The notes under the pieces are model-generated. The model was not told the DNA's origin, made no database searches, and saw only the letters and a list, made by a program, of their open reading frames with translations. This document shows, in pieces, positions 1 to 6,970 of a stretch of DNA of 64,000 nt (the first letter of the stretch is position 1; every line of letters starts with the position of its first letter). The stretch is taken from contig NZ_JAILKR010000057.1 in NCBI RefSeq assembly GCF_024693525.1, positions 1 through 64,000 on the forward strand, read 5' to 3'. This DNA comes from Selenomonas sp. GTDB taxonomy: Bacteria; Bacillota_C; Negativicutes; Selenomonadales; Selenomonadaceae. The position numbers and the translations under genes were made by a program.

Positions 1-126
1 CAGCCGGAATATGTAACGGTGCAGCTGAATGGGGAATTCGTGGATCATTCGGGTTTTGACAATACCTTTGTGGGAGATGGCGATACGGTGGAATTCCTGT
101 ACTTCATGGGAGGCGGTGCAAGATGA
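1..126 (+). CDS. ThiS/MoaD-like sulfur carrier protein, C-terminal part (HcyS-like)
   Basis: Partial gene, cut by the window start; 41 residues are visible in frame 1. The end reads VEFLYFMGGGAR: a ThiS-type beta-grasp ending in which the glycine pair is followed by extra residues instead of being terminal. ThiS and MoaD normally end in Gly-Gly, whose carboxylate is adenylated and thiocarboxylated. Here the tail must be trimmed first, as is known for HcyS-Ala of Wolinella, whose last residue is removed by the JAMM protease HcyD. The stop overlaps the start of the next gene (ATGA), which indicates translational coupling to the E1-like enzyme. A thiamine-only role is unlikely because no thiamine genes are seen nearby, but the upstream genes are not visible. 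Confidence 0.75.
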   Translation, partial: QPEYVTVQLNGEFVDHSGFDNTFVGDGDTVEFLYFMGGGAR

Positions 127-944
127 GTGTCAGCTTGACGAATGAACAGATTGAGCGCTATTCCCGCCATATCATCCTGCAGCAGGTGGGCGGCAAGGGC
201 CAGGAAAAACTGCTGGGGGGCAAGGTGCTCGTCATCGGTACCGGCGGCCTTGGTGCCCCGGCAGCCATGTATCTGGCGGCAGCCGGCGTCGGCCAGATTG
301 GCCTGGTGGATTTCGATGTGGTTGACCTTTCCAATCTGCAGCGCCAGATCATCCATCAAACGAAGGATGTGGGCAAGCCCAAAATCCAGTCGGGCAAGGA
401 GACCATTGCTGAGATGAATCCCGATGTAACGGTCCATACCTATAATGAACTGGTGACGTCGGCCAACATCCGCGACATCATCCGGGATCAGGATTACGAT
501 TTCATCATCGATGGCACGGATAATTTCCCGGCGAAGTTCCTGATCAACGATGCCTGCGTCATGGAACAGAAGGCTTACTCCCATGCAGGTATCATCCGGT
601 TCCAGGGACAGCTCATGACTTATGTGCCGGGACAGGGGCCCTGCTATCGCTGCGTATTCCCGACGATGCCGCCGAAGGACGCGGTACCCACCTGCCGCCA
701 GGCAGGCGTGCTCGGCGTCATGGGCGGTATCATCGGCACCTTGCAGGCAACGGAGGCCCTCAAGTATATCTTAGGCATCGGCGATTTGCTCAATGGTTAT
801 CTGCTGACCTATGATGCGCTGACCATGACCTTCCGCAAGGTCAAGATTCCCCACAATCACGATTGTGCGGTCTGCGGCGACCATCCGAGCATCACGGAGC
901 TCGTCGACTATGAGCAGCCGGCCTGCGACCTGCGCAGCCATTAA
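123..944 (+). CDS. HesA/MoeB/ThiF-family adenylyltransferase (E1-like, HcyF-like)
   Basis: 273 residues, the usual size of MoeB/ThiF E1-like enzymes, which adenylate the C-terminal glycine of a ubiquitin-like sulfur carrier. Visible features: nucleotide-binding GTGGLG (39-44), the LVDFDVVDLSNLQRQ segment (61-75), DGTD (130-133), two Zn-binding pairs CYRC (174-177) and CAVC (248-251), and a candidate catalytic Cys191 in PTCRQAG. There is no rhodanese domain. It overlaps the carrier gene by 4 bp and is followed 12 bp later by the JAMM protease. By context it activates the carrier for sulfide transfer, as HcyF does in Wolinella. MoeB (molybdopterin) or ThiF (thiamine) roles are alternatives but do not fit the neighbours. 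Confidence 0.9.
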   Translation: MSVSLTNEQIERYSRHIILQQVGGKGQEKLLGGKVLVIGTGGLGAPAAMYLAAAGVGQIGLVDFDVVDLSNLQRQIIHQTKDVGKPKIQSGKETIAEMNPDVTVHTYNELVTSANIRDIIRDQDYDFIIDGTDNFPAKFLINDACVMEQKAYSHAGIIRFQGQLMTYVPGQGPCYRCVFPTMPPKDAVPTCRQAGVLGVMGGIIGTLQATEALKYILGIGDLLNGYLLTYDALTMTFRKVKIPHNHDCAVCGDHPSITELVDYEQPACDLRSH

Positions 945-956
945 GGAGGGAGTGCG

Positions 957-1370
957 ATGGTGATTGACCTGAAATTAACAGATTATCTGGAAATGGTGCG
1001 TCATGCCCGCGCCACAGCCCCTATTGAGGATTGCGGGCTGTTGGGCGGCCGGATTGAAGGCGATGTCAAGAAAGTGGAGAAGGTTTTTTATCTGACGAAT
1101 ACCGACCAAAGCGCAGAGCATTTTTCCTTGGACCCCAAGGAGCAGTTTGCGGCGGTCAAGGAGCTGCGCGAGCAGGGCCTCGTGCTTTTGGGCAATTGGC
1201 ACAGCCATCCAGCCAGTCTCTCCCGCCCTAGTGAGGAGGACAAGCGGCTGGCCTTCGATACCCAAGCAAGCTATTTTATTTTATCCCTAAATGGCGGTGA
1301 GCCGGTGCTCAACAGTTTCCAGGTCAGCCGCGATAAAGTGGTGACGAAGGAAGATTTGCGGATTCGCTAA
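957..1370 (+). CDS. JAMM/MPN+ metalloprotease (Mec/HcyD-like)
   Basis: 137 residues, a minimal single-domain JAMM (Mov34/MPN+) zinc protease. The full metal site is present: Glu24, His82-Ser-His84-Pro, Ser92 and Asp95 (HSHP...PSEED), matching E-x(n)-HxHx7SxxD. Bacterial members of this size (Mec+ in Mycobacterium, HcyD in Wolinella) act on sulfur carriers: they trim the carrier tail or release the amino acid formed on it. The neighbouring carrier does have a tail beyond its glycines, so substrate and protease are side by side. It is preceded by AAGGAGGG. No signal peptide is seen, so it is cytoplasmic. Confidence 0.9.
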   Translation: MVIDLKLTDYLEMVRHARATAPIEDCGLLGGRIEGDVKKVEKVFYLTNTDQSAEHFSLDPKEQFAAVKELREQGLVLLGNWHSHPASLSRPSEEDKRLAFDTQASYFILSLNGGEPVLNSFQVSRDKVVTKEDLRIR

Positions 1371-1400
1371 CGCAATGTGTGATATTTAGGAGGAATTACG

Positions 1401-2261
1401 ATGGCAGTTGATTATAAAGAGCTCAAAAAGGGCGGCTTCATGCGGCAGAGACAGAAGGATTGTTTTTCCATGCGCCTCAAGTCCGTGGGCGGTCACTTTA
1501 CGGCGGCCCAGCTGGCCACCGTGCAGCAGGTGGCGGAGAAGTTCGGTCAGGGCTATGTGCATCTGACGAGCCGGCAGGGCATCGAAATCCCTTTCATCAA
1601 CGTGCAGGCTATTGATGACGTCAAGAAAGCCCTGAAAGCAGGCGGCGTGGAGGTAGGCGTCTGCGGCCCGCGCGTGCGCACGATTACGGCCTGCCAGGGA
1701 GCGGCTGTCTGCCCCTCCGGTCTCATCGATACGGTCAAGCTGGCCAATGAATTTGATAAGCGCTATGGCGGCCGCGAGCTGCCCCATAAATTTAAGTTCG
1801 GTTTCACGGGTTGCCACAATAACTGCTTGAAAGCCGAGGAAAACGATATGGGCATCAAGGGCGGCGTGCGTCCTGAGTGGAAATCGGATGCTTGTATCTA
1901 CTGTGGTGTTTGTGGGGCTGTGTGTCCCGAGAAAGCCATCGAAGTGGATAAGGGGGGCAAGAAATTGACGCTGGCTTTCGAGAAATGCGTCTATTGTGGC
2001 AAGTGCATCAAGAGCTGCCCCACTGATGCCTGGACGGGCGAGAATGGCTTTGTCGTTTCGTTTGGCGGGCTCTATGGCAACCGCATTGCCGTCGGCCGTC
2101 ATTTCCTGCCAATTATTTTTGATGAAAAGAAACTCTACGAGATTGTCGATGTCGCCTTGAAATTCTTTGAGGACAACGCGAAGCCCAGCGAGCGGTTTGC
2201 CAATTGCCTGGACCGTGTGGGTTGGGAGAAGTTTGAGCAGGCAGTGGAGGAAGTATTATGA
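1401..2261 (+). CDS. Small siroheme sulfite/nitrite reductase with fused ferredoxin domain
   Basis: 286 residues. An N-terminal half-repeat domain of the nitrite/sulfite reductase family is followed by the siroheme-[4Fe-4S] ligands Cys98-x5-Cys104 (ACQGAAVC) and Cys138-x3-Cys142 (GCHNNC). A dicluster ferredoxin insert comes next (Cys165/168/171/175 and 196/199/202/206). This compact, one-subunit architecture resembles anaerobic Dsr/Asr-type reductases more than the roughly 570-residue CysI. In this cluster it would reduce sulfite to sulfide for loading the carrier, the role of Sir in the Wolinella pathway. Nitrite reduction cannot be excluded from sequence. The next start overlaps its stop by 4 bp. 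Confidence 0.88.
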   Translation: MAVDYKELKKGGFMRQRQKDCFSMRLKSVGGHFTAAQLATVQQVAEKFGQGYVHLTSRQGIEIPFINVQAIDDVKKALKAGGVEVGVCGPRVRTITACQGAAVCPSGLIDTVKLANEFDKRYGGRELPHKFKFGFTGCHNNCLKAEENDMGIKGGVRPEWKSDACIYCGVCGAVCPEKAIEVDKGGKKLTLAFEKCVYCGKCIKSCPTDAWTGENGFVVSFGGLYGNRIAVGRHFLPIIFDEKKLYEIVDVALKFFEDNAKPSERFANCLDRVGWEKFEQAVEEVL

Positions 2262-2512
2262 GTGAAGCATGGAAGATTGATGATACGATTGACATTACCG
2301 ATGTCGTTTGTCCGATTACGTTCGTGAAGGTCAAGATGGCCCTCGAAGATTTGGACGATGGGCAGATCCTGGGCGTTCATCTCAATGAAGGGGAGCCCAT
2401 CCAGAACGTGCCGCGCAGCCTGAAAGATGAAGGGCATAAGGTCCTGTCGGTCAGCCAGGCCGCCGATGGGAATTATGACCTCGTCGTGCAAAAAGGTGGG
2501 CGGGAGTTATGA
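2258..2512 (+). CDS. TusA/SirA/YedF-family sulfur-transfer protein
   Basis: 84 residues, typical TusA-family length. The family Cys-Pro appears as VVCPIT (Cys18-Pro19), which is the persulfide-carrying or structural cysteine motif of TusA-like proteins, followed by the usual amphipathic helix (FVKVKMAL). It overlaps the sulfite reductase upstream and the sulfhydrylase gene downstream by 4 bp each, so it is made with them. Its job is inferred: handing sulfur between the reductase and the carrier or sulfhydrylase. The protein ends in GGREL, a di-glycine near the C terminus, but the TusA fold is not a beta-grasp, so I do not read this as a second carrier. Confidence 0.85.
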   Translation: MSEAWKIDDTIDITDVVCPITFVKVKMALEDLDDGQILGVHLNEGEPIQNVPRSLKDEGHKVLSVSQAADGNYDLVVQKGGREL

Positions 2513-3738
2513 GATTCACGACCCGGCTGCTACACGATTCCTTTGGTCCCGATAAAGCTACGGGCGCGGTGACGCAGCCCCTTTACCAGAGTACGGCCTT
2601 CTATCAGGAAACGGCCGAAGATATGGAAAAGATTTTTGCCGGGCGTAAGCCCGGTTTTGTCTACACCCGGGTAGGCAATCCGACCATTGCCAGCTTTGAG
2701 ACGCGGATTCGCGCTCTAGAGGGCGGTGTGGGGGCTGTGGCCTGTGCTTCGGGGATGGCGGCGGTTTCCCAGGCCGTATTAAATGTCGTCTCTCAAGGGG
2801 ATGAGATTGTGGCCTCGGGGGGCCTTTATGGCGGCACCAGTTCGATTTTCCGGGATCTTTCCGAATTTGGCATTCGGGTGCACTATGCCAAGGGGGATGC
2901 GCTGGCAGATTTTGCGGAGCTTATCACGGAGCGCACGCGGCTCATCTACGTCGAGACCATCGGCAATCCAAAACTCAATGTGGTGGATATCGAGGCACTG
3001 GCAAAGCTGGCGCACAGCTATGATATTCCGCTGTTTGTGGACAATACCGTCACGACACCCTATCTTTGCCAGCCGCTCGCGTTAGGCGCCGATGTCGTAA
3101 TCCATTCGACATCGAAAGCCCTGAATGGCAATGGCAATTCCGTTGGCGGCATCGTCGTAAGCGGCGGCCGTTTCAAGTGGGACCCGGCGCGGTTTCCGAA
3201 GTTCCGCCAGTTCCAGTTCGGCCCCATGAGTTTTAGCGTGCGGCTGCGCATGCGCATGGTCACCGACTATGGCGGCTGTATGGCGCCGTTTAATGCCTAT
3301 CTGACGGGCATCGGGCTTGATACGTTGGCCTTGCGCCTGGATCGGGCCTGTACGAATGCGCGGGAACTTGCCAGGTTTTTGCAGGCCCAGGGGCTTACGG
3401 TCAATTATCCGGGACTTGCCGATAGTCCTTGGCATGAGATTGCGGTCAAGCAGTTTGCTGGTCACTTCGGCACGCTTTTAACGGTGCGGCTTGGCAGTAA
3501 GGAAAGAGCCTATCGCTTTATCAATGGACTGCAGTATGCTCTCAATGTATCGAATATCGGCGATGCTCGCACTCTGGTCGTCCATCCGGCTTCGACGATT
3601 TTTGCCCATGCCAGTGAGGCGGAAAAGGAATATGCCGGTGTTACCAGCGACCTGGTACGCATAAGCGTTGGTCTGGAGGATGCGGAGGATCTGCTGGCGG
3701 ATTTTGGGCAGGTGCTGGCGAAGCTGGCTGAGTCATGA
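2509..3738 (+). CDS. metY: Cys/Met-metabolism PLP enzyme (O-acetylhomoserine/O-acetylserine sulfhydrylase, MetY-like)
   Basis: 409 residues, in the size range of MetY/CGS-family fold-type I PLP enzymes. The PLP lysine is Lys203 in STSKALNGNG, and other family blocks are visible: VYTRVGNPT, ACASGMAAVSQ, YVETIGNPK and ISVGLED. MetY enzymes transfer sulfide to O-acetylhomoserine. In Wolinella the partner enzyme uses a carrier-protein thiocarboxylate instead of free sulfide. The nearby serine acetyltransferase raises the alternative that O-acetylserine is the acceptor and cysteine the product. The gene is last in a tightly overlapping run of six. The symbol is by family; substrate not proven. Confidence 0.85.
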   Translation: MRFTTRLLHDSFGPDKATGAVTQPLYQSTAFYQETAEDMEKIFAGRKPGFVYTRVGNPTIASFETRIRALEGGVGAVACASGMAAVSQAVLNVVSQGDEIVASGGLYGGTSSIFRDLSEFGIRVHYAKGDALADFAELITERTRLIYVETIGNPKLNVVDIEALAKLAHSYDIPLFVDNTVTTPYLCQPLALGADVVIHSTSKALNGNGNSVGGIVVSGGRFKWDPARFPKFRQFQFGPMSFSVRLRMRMVTDYGGCMAPFNAYLTGIGLDTLALRLDRACTNARELARFLQAQGLTVNYPGLADSPWHEIAVKQFAGHFGTLLTVRLGSKERAYRFINGLQYALNVSNIGDARTLVVHPASTIFAHASEAEKEYAGVTSDLVRISVGLEDAEDLLADFGQVLAKLAES

Positions 3739-3760
3739 GGGGCCTATGAAACGGTTTTGA

Positions 3761-3789
3761 TTGACAGATATACGCCTGTATGCTACCAT
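3761..3789 (+). promoter_or_regulatory. Sigma-70-type promoter before serine acetyltransferase
   Basis: TTGACA at 3761-3766 and TACCAT at 3784-3789 with a 17-bp spacer. It lies just after the metY stop codon, so the serine acetyltransferase gene can be transcribed separately from the carrier operon. Confidence 0.55.
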
Positions 3790-3818
3790 GAAACAAGAAT
3801 CCAATGAATGGACAAATC

Positions 3819-3863
3819 AAAGGGTTCCGAATCCTGTTTTGGTCAGGTTTTGGAACCTTTTTT
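3819..3863 (+). terminator. Hairpin plus T6: end of carrier operon or attenuator of the acetyltransferase
   Basis: GGTTCC (3823-3828) and GGAACC (3852-3857) pair, flanked by A/T pairs and followed by TTTTTT (3858-3863). It sits downstream of the 3761 promoter and upstream of the 3899 start, so it may terminate readthrough from metY and may also interrupt the new transcript. The stem is short (6 bp plus flanks). Confidence 0.5.
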
Positions 3864-3898
3864 GTATAGAAAACGATATTACCAGACGAGGTACTAAT

Positions 3899-4855
3899 AT
3901 GAAGGAACTTATTTCAACGGAGATACACGACATCACCCGGGACATCATTGCCGATTACGATAAAAAGCGGCATATTGACAAGCTGGATGTGTTTAACCAG
4001 CCCGATACCAAGGTTATCTACGAACTGATTCAGGAACTGGTGCGGGTGGCTTATCCGGGTTTTACAAAGGATAAGAGCTACCGCATTTATGATATTCGCA
4101 ACAATCTTTCGATGGTCATTGAGGATATTGCCTTCCGGCTCAACAAGCAGATTGCCATAGCCCTGCGCTATGGGGAGCATCCCAACGAGGAAAAACTGGA
4201 GGAGACGCGGCTGGAGGCCCAGAAAATCACCCTGGCATTTTTGCGTCGCATCCCGGAAATTCGCGAATACCTGGCCACCGATGTGGAGGCGGTTTTTGAT
4301 GGCGATCCTGCGGCCGAAAGTGCCGATGAAATCATCTTTGCCTATCCGGGGCTCTATGCTATTACGATTTTCCGCTTTGCCCATGTACTCTATGAGCTTG
4401 GCGTTCCGGTAATTCCGCGTATCATGACGGAGCTGGCTCACAGCAAGACGGGCATCGATATCAACCCAGGGGCAAAGATTGGCAAATACTTCATGATTGA
4501 CCATGGCACGGGCATCGTTATCGGTGAGACCACGGAAATCGGCGAACACGTCAAGGTCTACCAGGGGGTGACCTTGGGAGCGCTGTCGACTTCGGGGGGA
4601 CGCAAGCTGTTCAACAAGAAGCGTCATCCCACCATCGAGGACCATGTGACGATTTATTCGGGCGCATCGATTCTCGGCGGCGATACGGTTATCGGTCGCG
4701 GTTCCGTTATTGGCGGCAATGTATTTTTGACGAAGTCCATTGCACCGGATACGAAGGTCAGCGTCAAGAATCAGGAGCTTCGCTACAATCAGGGACGCCG
4801 GGAGATACAGGAAGTAGAAGCAGACCCCGATGCGGCATGGTTCTATGTAATTTAA
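3899..4855 (+). CDS. epsC: Serine O-acetyltransferase (EpsC/CysE type)
   Basis: 318 residues from ATG 3899. A longer open frame starts at 3761 but would run through the promoter and hairpin. An alpha-helical N-terminal half is followed by a left-handed beta-helix of hexapeptide repeats with the serine acetyltransferase block DHGTGIVIGETTEIG and QGVTLGALS. It makes O-acetylserine from serine and acetyl-CoA, the acceptor for cysteine synthesis. The long N-terminal region resembles the EpsC-type enzymes of anaerobes rather than short CysE. Its position after the sulfur-carrier operon suggests that the route ends in cysteine, or that cysteine and homocysteine synthesis are controlled together. 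Confidence 0.9.
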   Translation: MKELISTEIHDITRDIIADYDKKRHIDKLDVFNQPDTKVIYELIQELVRVAYPGFTKDKSYRIYDIRNNLSMVIEDIAFRLNKQIAIALRYGEHPNEEKLEETRLEAQKITLAFLRRIPEIREYLATDVEAVFDGDPAAESADEIIFAYPGLYAITIFRFAHVLYELGVPVIPRIMTELAHSKTGIDINPGAKIGKYFMIDHGTGIVIGETTEIGEHVKVYQGVTLGALSTSGGRKLFNKKRHPTIEDHVTIYSGASILGGDTVIGRGSVIGGNVFLTKSIAPDTKVSVKNQELRYNQGRREIQEVEADPDAAWFYVI

Positions 4856-4865
4856 GAGGAAAAGC

Positions 4866-4903
4866 AAATCCGCTGGCTCGGTATGGGGCCAGCGGATTTT
4901 ATA
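4866..4903 (+). terminator. Rho-independent terminator of epsC
   Basis: Perfect 12-bp stem AAATCCGCTGGC / GCCAGCGGATTT (4866-4877 with 4888-4899), 10-nt loop, short T-rich tail. Confidence 0.8.
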
Positions 4904-4987
4904 GTTTTGAGGAGTGGTGGCGAGGCTATTCGCCGGCGGCGAGGCGTTGAACGCGCAAATTTCTCGCCTAGACGAACCCCAAAATAT
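4904..4987. other. Intergenic spacer with a short direct repeat
   Basis: This is the GC-rich part of the 325-bp gap between epsC and the YeiH gene. It holds GGCGAGGC twice (4919-4926 and 4938-4945). I recognise no gene. The rest of the gap (4988-5180) is described as promoter/operator and attenuator. Confidence 0.4.
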
Positions 4988-5030
4988 TCATATCATACAT
5001 ATTGACTATATATGTATGATATGATATAGT
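4988..5030 (+). promoter_or_regulatory. Promoter embedded in a 15-bp-arm palindrome (operator)
   Basis: TTGACT (5002-5007), 17-bp spacer, TATAGT (5025-5030). A perfect inverted repeat with 15-bp arms (4988-5002 and 5010-5024, 7-bp centre) covers the -35 box and the spacer, the usual geometry of a repressor operator. The regulator is unknown and no regulator gene lies next to it. Confidence 0.65.
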
Positions 5031-5043
5031 ATCAACAACGATA

Positions 5044-5116
5044 GGAACTGACCAAAAAATTGGAGGTTCCAAGGACATACAGCTTTGGGCTGGCTATGTC
5101 CTTGGAACCTCTTTTT
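5044..5116 (+). promoter_or_regulatory. Attenuator-like leader: terminator with an overlapping anti-terminator
   Basis: Terminator: perfect 17-bp stem 5063-5079 / 5095-5111, an inner CAGC/GCTG extension, then TTTTT (5112-5116). A competing upstream fold pairs GGAAC (5044-5048) with GTTCC (5066-5070) and CCAA (5052-5055) with TTGG (5060-5063), occupying the left arm of the terminator. It lies between the promoter and the YeiH start, so readthrough is needed for expression. I do not recognise it as a known riboswitch class. Confidence 0.55.
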
Positions 5117-5180
5117 GTTTCTATTCGAACTTATCTTTATTATTTGTCAGGGATGATTGGTAAGAAAGGAGCTGATTGGT

Positions 5181-6665
5181 ATGACGGCAGAACCACATGA
5201 ACTGCTCGTACAGAAACCGGGTTTTTTCAAGAGTGAAGATTGGTGGGCCGTATGGCTTGGCCTTTTGATTGTTGCCTTAGGGGCCGGACAGGCTGCGGGG
5301 GTGGACCTTTTGGGCTGGGTGGCGAAGTATAACGTCTGGTCGGATATCGGCAAGGCTGTGGCACCTAATTCCAAGGAATTTGCTTTTCTCGGGGGCTTTG
5401 ACTCCATGCTGGCCACGTACTTGTTCCTGCTCATCCTCACCACCGCCGGCGCCTACTTCATGGGAAGCTCCGTCAAGCGCTTTGTGGCTGGATTCACCAT
5501 CCTCTATTGGGTAACGGTGGTGGCCAACACGGCTGGCAACTTCGCCTATTTGGCAGCTACGCCGAACAATCTGGAAAAGTTTGGCATTGGCTGGTCGTTG
5601 GGGCTCGGTGAGCTGGGCTTTGTCATTGCCTTGGTGTTGGGGCTTATCATTGGAAATTTTTTTCCGAAGGCTGCGGCCTTTTTGTCTACGGCTGCCAAGC
5701 CGGAGTGGTACATCAAAACGGGTATTGTCATTCTGGGTATGACGATTGCCATCAAGACTGTGGGGGCAATGGGACTGGCAAGCACGGTCATCTTCCGCGG
5801 TATCTGCGCGGTGGTGGAGGCTTATCTGATTTATTGGCCGGTGGTCTATATCATTGCCCGCAAGTTCTTCAAGTTTACGCCGGAATGGGCGGCACCGATG
5901 GCTTCGGGGATTTCCATCTGCGGTGTGGCCGCTGCGATTGCCACGGGCAGTGCCATTCGGGCCAGAGCAATCGTGCCGACGGTGCTTTCCTCGGTCATTA
6001 TCGTATTCGTAGCGGTGGAGCCATTGATCCTGCCGTGGATTGCCACCACGTTTTTTGCGGATGATCCGCTGGTGGCTGGCGCCTGGATGGGCCTGGCCGT
6101 CAAGAGTGATGGCGGTGCCATTGCCTCTGGGGCCATCACCGATTCGCTGATTCGCGCTAAAGCCTTGGCTGAGTATGGCGTGAAATATCAGGAGGGCTGG
6201 ACGCTGATGGCGGCCACTACGGCGAAGGTGTTCATCGATGTGTTTATCGGTATTTGGGCCTTCGTGCTGGCCGTTGTCTGGTCTGTCTATCAGATCGGCA
6301 CGAAACGCAGCGAAGGCAAATCCTACAAGGTTTCCTTCCGCGAGATTGGCGACCGTTTCCCGAAATTCCTGATTGGTTTTCTCGTGGTATTTGGTGGTGT
6401 GTTCCTCTGGGGTATCACGAATCCCGATATCGTAAAAGCCGCTGGGGCTGGTGCCGGACAGGCAAACCTCTTGCGCAGTATCTTCTTTGGTCTTTGCTTT
6501 TTCTCCATCGGCCTCATTACCAATGTGCGCAAGCTTTGGGCCGAAGGACTTGGCCGCATCGTCGGTGTCTATGCCCTTGCGCTATTCGGCTTTATCCTCT
6601 GGGTAGGCCTTGGTATTTCGTATCTGTTCTACCATGGCATCCTGCCGCCGGTGGTTGCTTCGTAA
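5181..6665 (+). CDS. YeiH-family (UPF0324) putative sulfate exporter
   Basis: 494 residues from ATG 5181, chosen because AGAAAGGAG lies about 9 nt upstream; an in-frame TTG at 5157 would lack a site. Polytopic membrane protein with about 11-12 hydrophobic segments and the YeiH-family blocks WYIKTGIVILGMTI and GISICGVAAAIATGSAIRA. Family members are annotated as putative sulfate exporters, mostly from links to sulfur metabolism. This version is longer than the roughly 340-residue E. coli YeiH. The position beside a sulfite-reducing cluster supports export of a sulfur oxyanion, but the transported substrate is unproven. Confidence 0.85.
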   Translation: MTAEPHELLVQKPGFFKSEDWWAVWLGLLIVALGAGQAAGVDLLGWVAKYNVWSDIGKAVAPNSKEFAFLGGFDSMLATYLFLLILTTAGAYFMGSSVKRFVAGFTILYWVTVVANTAGNFAYLAATPNNLEKFGIGWSLGLGELGFVIALVLGLIIGNFFPKAAAFLSTAAKPEWYIKTGIVILGMTIAIKTVGAMGLASTVIFRGICAVVEAYLIYWPVVYIIARKFFKFTPEWAAPMASGISICGVAAAIATGSAIRARAIVPTVLSSVIIVFVAVEPLILPWIATTFFADDPLVAGAWMGLAVKSDGGAIASGAITDSLIRAKALAEYGVKYQEGWTLMAATTAKVFIDVFIGIWAFVLAVVWSVYQIGTKRSEGKSYKVSFREIGDRFPKFLIGFLVVFGGVFLWGITNPDIVKAAGAGAGQANLLRSIFFGLCFFSIGLITNVRKLWAEGLGRIVGVYALALFGFILWVGLGISYLFYHGILPPVVAS

Positions 6666-6684
6666 ATAGAAAGGATGAAATATC

Positions 6685-6873
6685 ATGAGTGATCTTGCCA
6701 TCAAAAACAGGGCTGCAGATTTGGAAGTCCGCGGTTATGAAGAACATCCGGAACTTATCCAGCAGAATGCAGAATGGACGGATCTTTCGCCCGTTGAGGT
6801 GAAACTCTGCGGGATATCGCTGGGATTAGGCCTGGTTTTATTAGGCGTGTTCCTGTATGTCTTTCGGGGCTGA
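6685..6873 (+). CDS. Small single-span membrane protein linked to the YeiH exporter
   Basis: 62 residues, with AGAAAGGA ahead of ATG 6685 and only 19 bp after the exporter gene. A charged N-terminal half of about 40 residues is followed by one membrane span (GISLGLGLVLLGVFLYVF) and ends in RG. It has no recognised domain. Tight linkage and a shared downstream terminator suggest an accessory subunit of the exporter; this is inference. Confidence 0.7.
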   Translation: MSDLAIKNRAADLEVRGYEEHPELIQQNAEWTDLSPVEVKLCGISLGLGLVLLGVFLYVFRG

Positions 6874-6882
6874 TAGCGGTTG

Positions 6883-6932
6883 AATACACAAAGAGGGGAC
6901 TGTTGCATGCAACAGTCCCCTCTTTGTGTATT
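6883..6932. terminator. 50-bp perfect palindrome, bidirectional terminator
   Basis: Arms of 25 bp (6883-6907 and 6908-6932) match without a spacer, centred on GCATGC. It sits between the plus-strand small membrane gene and the minus-strand gene ending at 6971, so it can end transcripts from both sides. Confidence 0.75.
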
Positions 6933-6970
6933 ATCCCATTCATTGGATATGGCGGGGGGATTTTGACCGG

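Noticed and set aside
2258..2512. Second ubiquitin-like carrier because it ends near Gly-Gly
   Set aside because: The Cys-Pro motif and length mark a TusA-family protein; the glycines are not in a beta-grasp end context.
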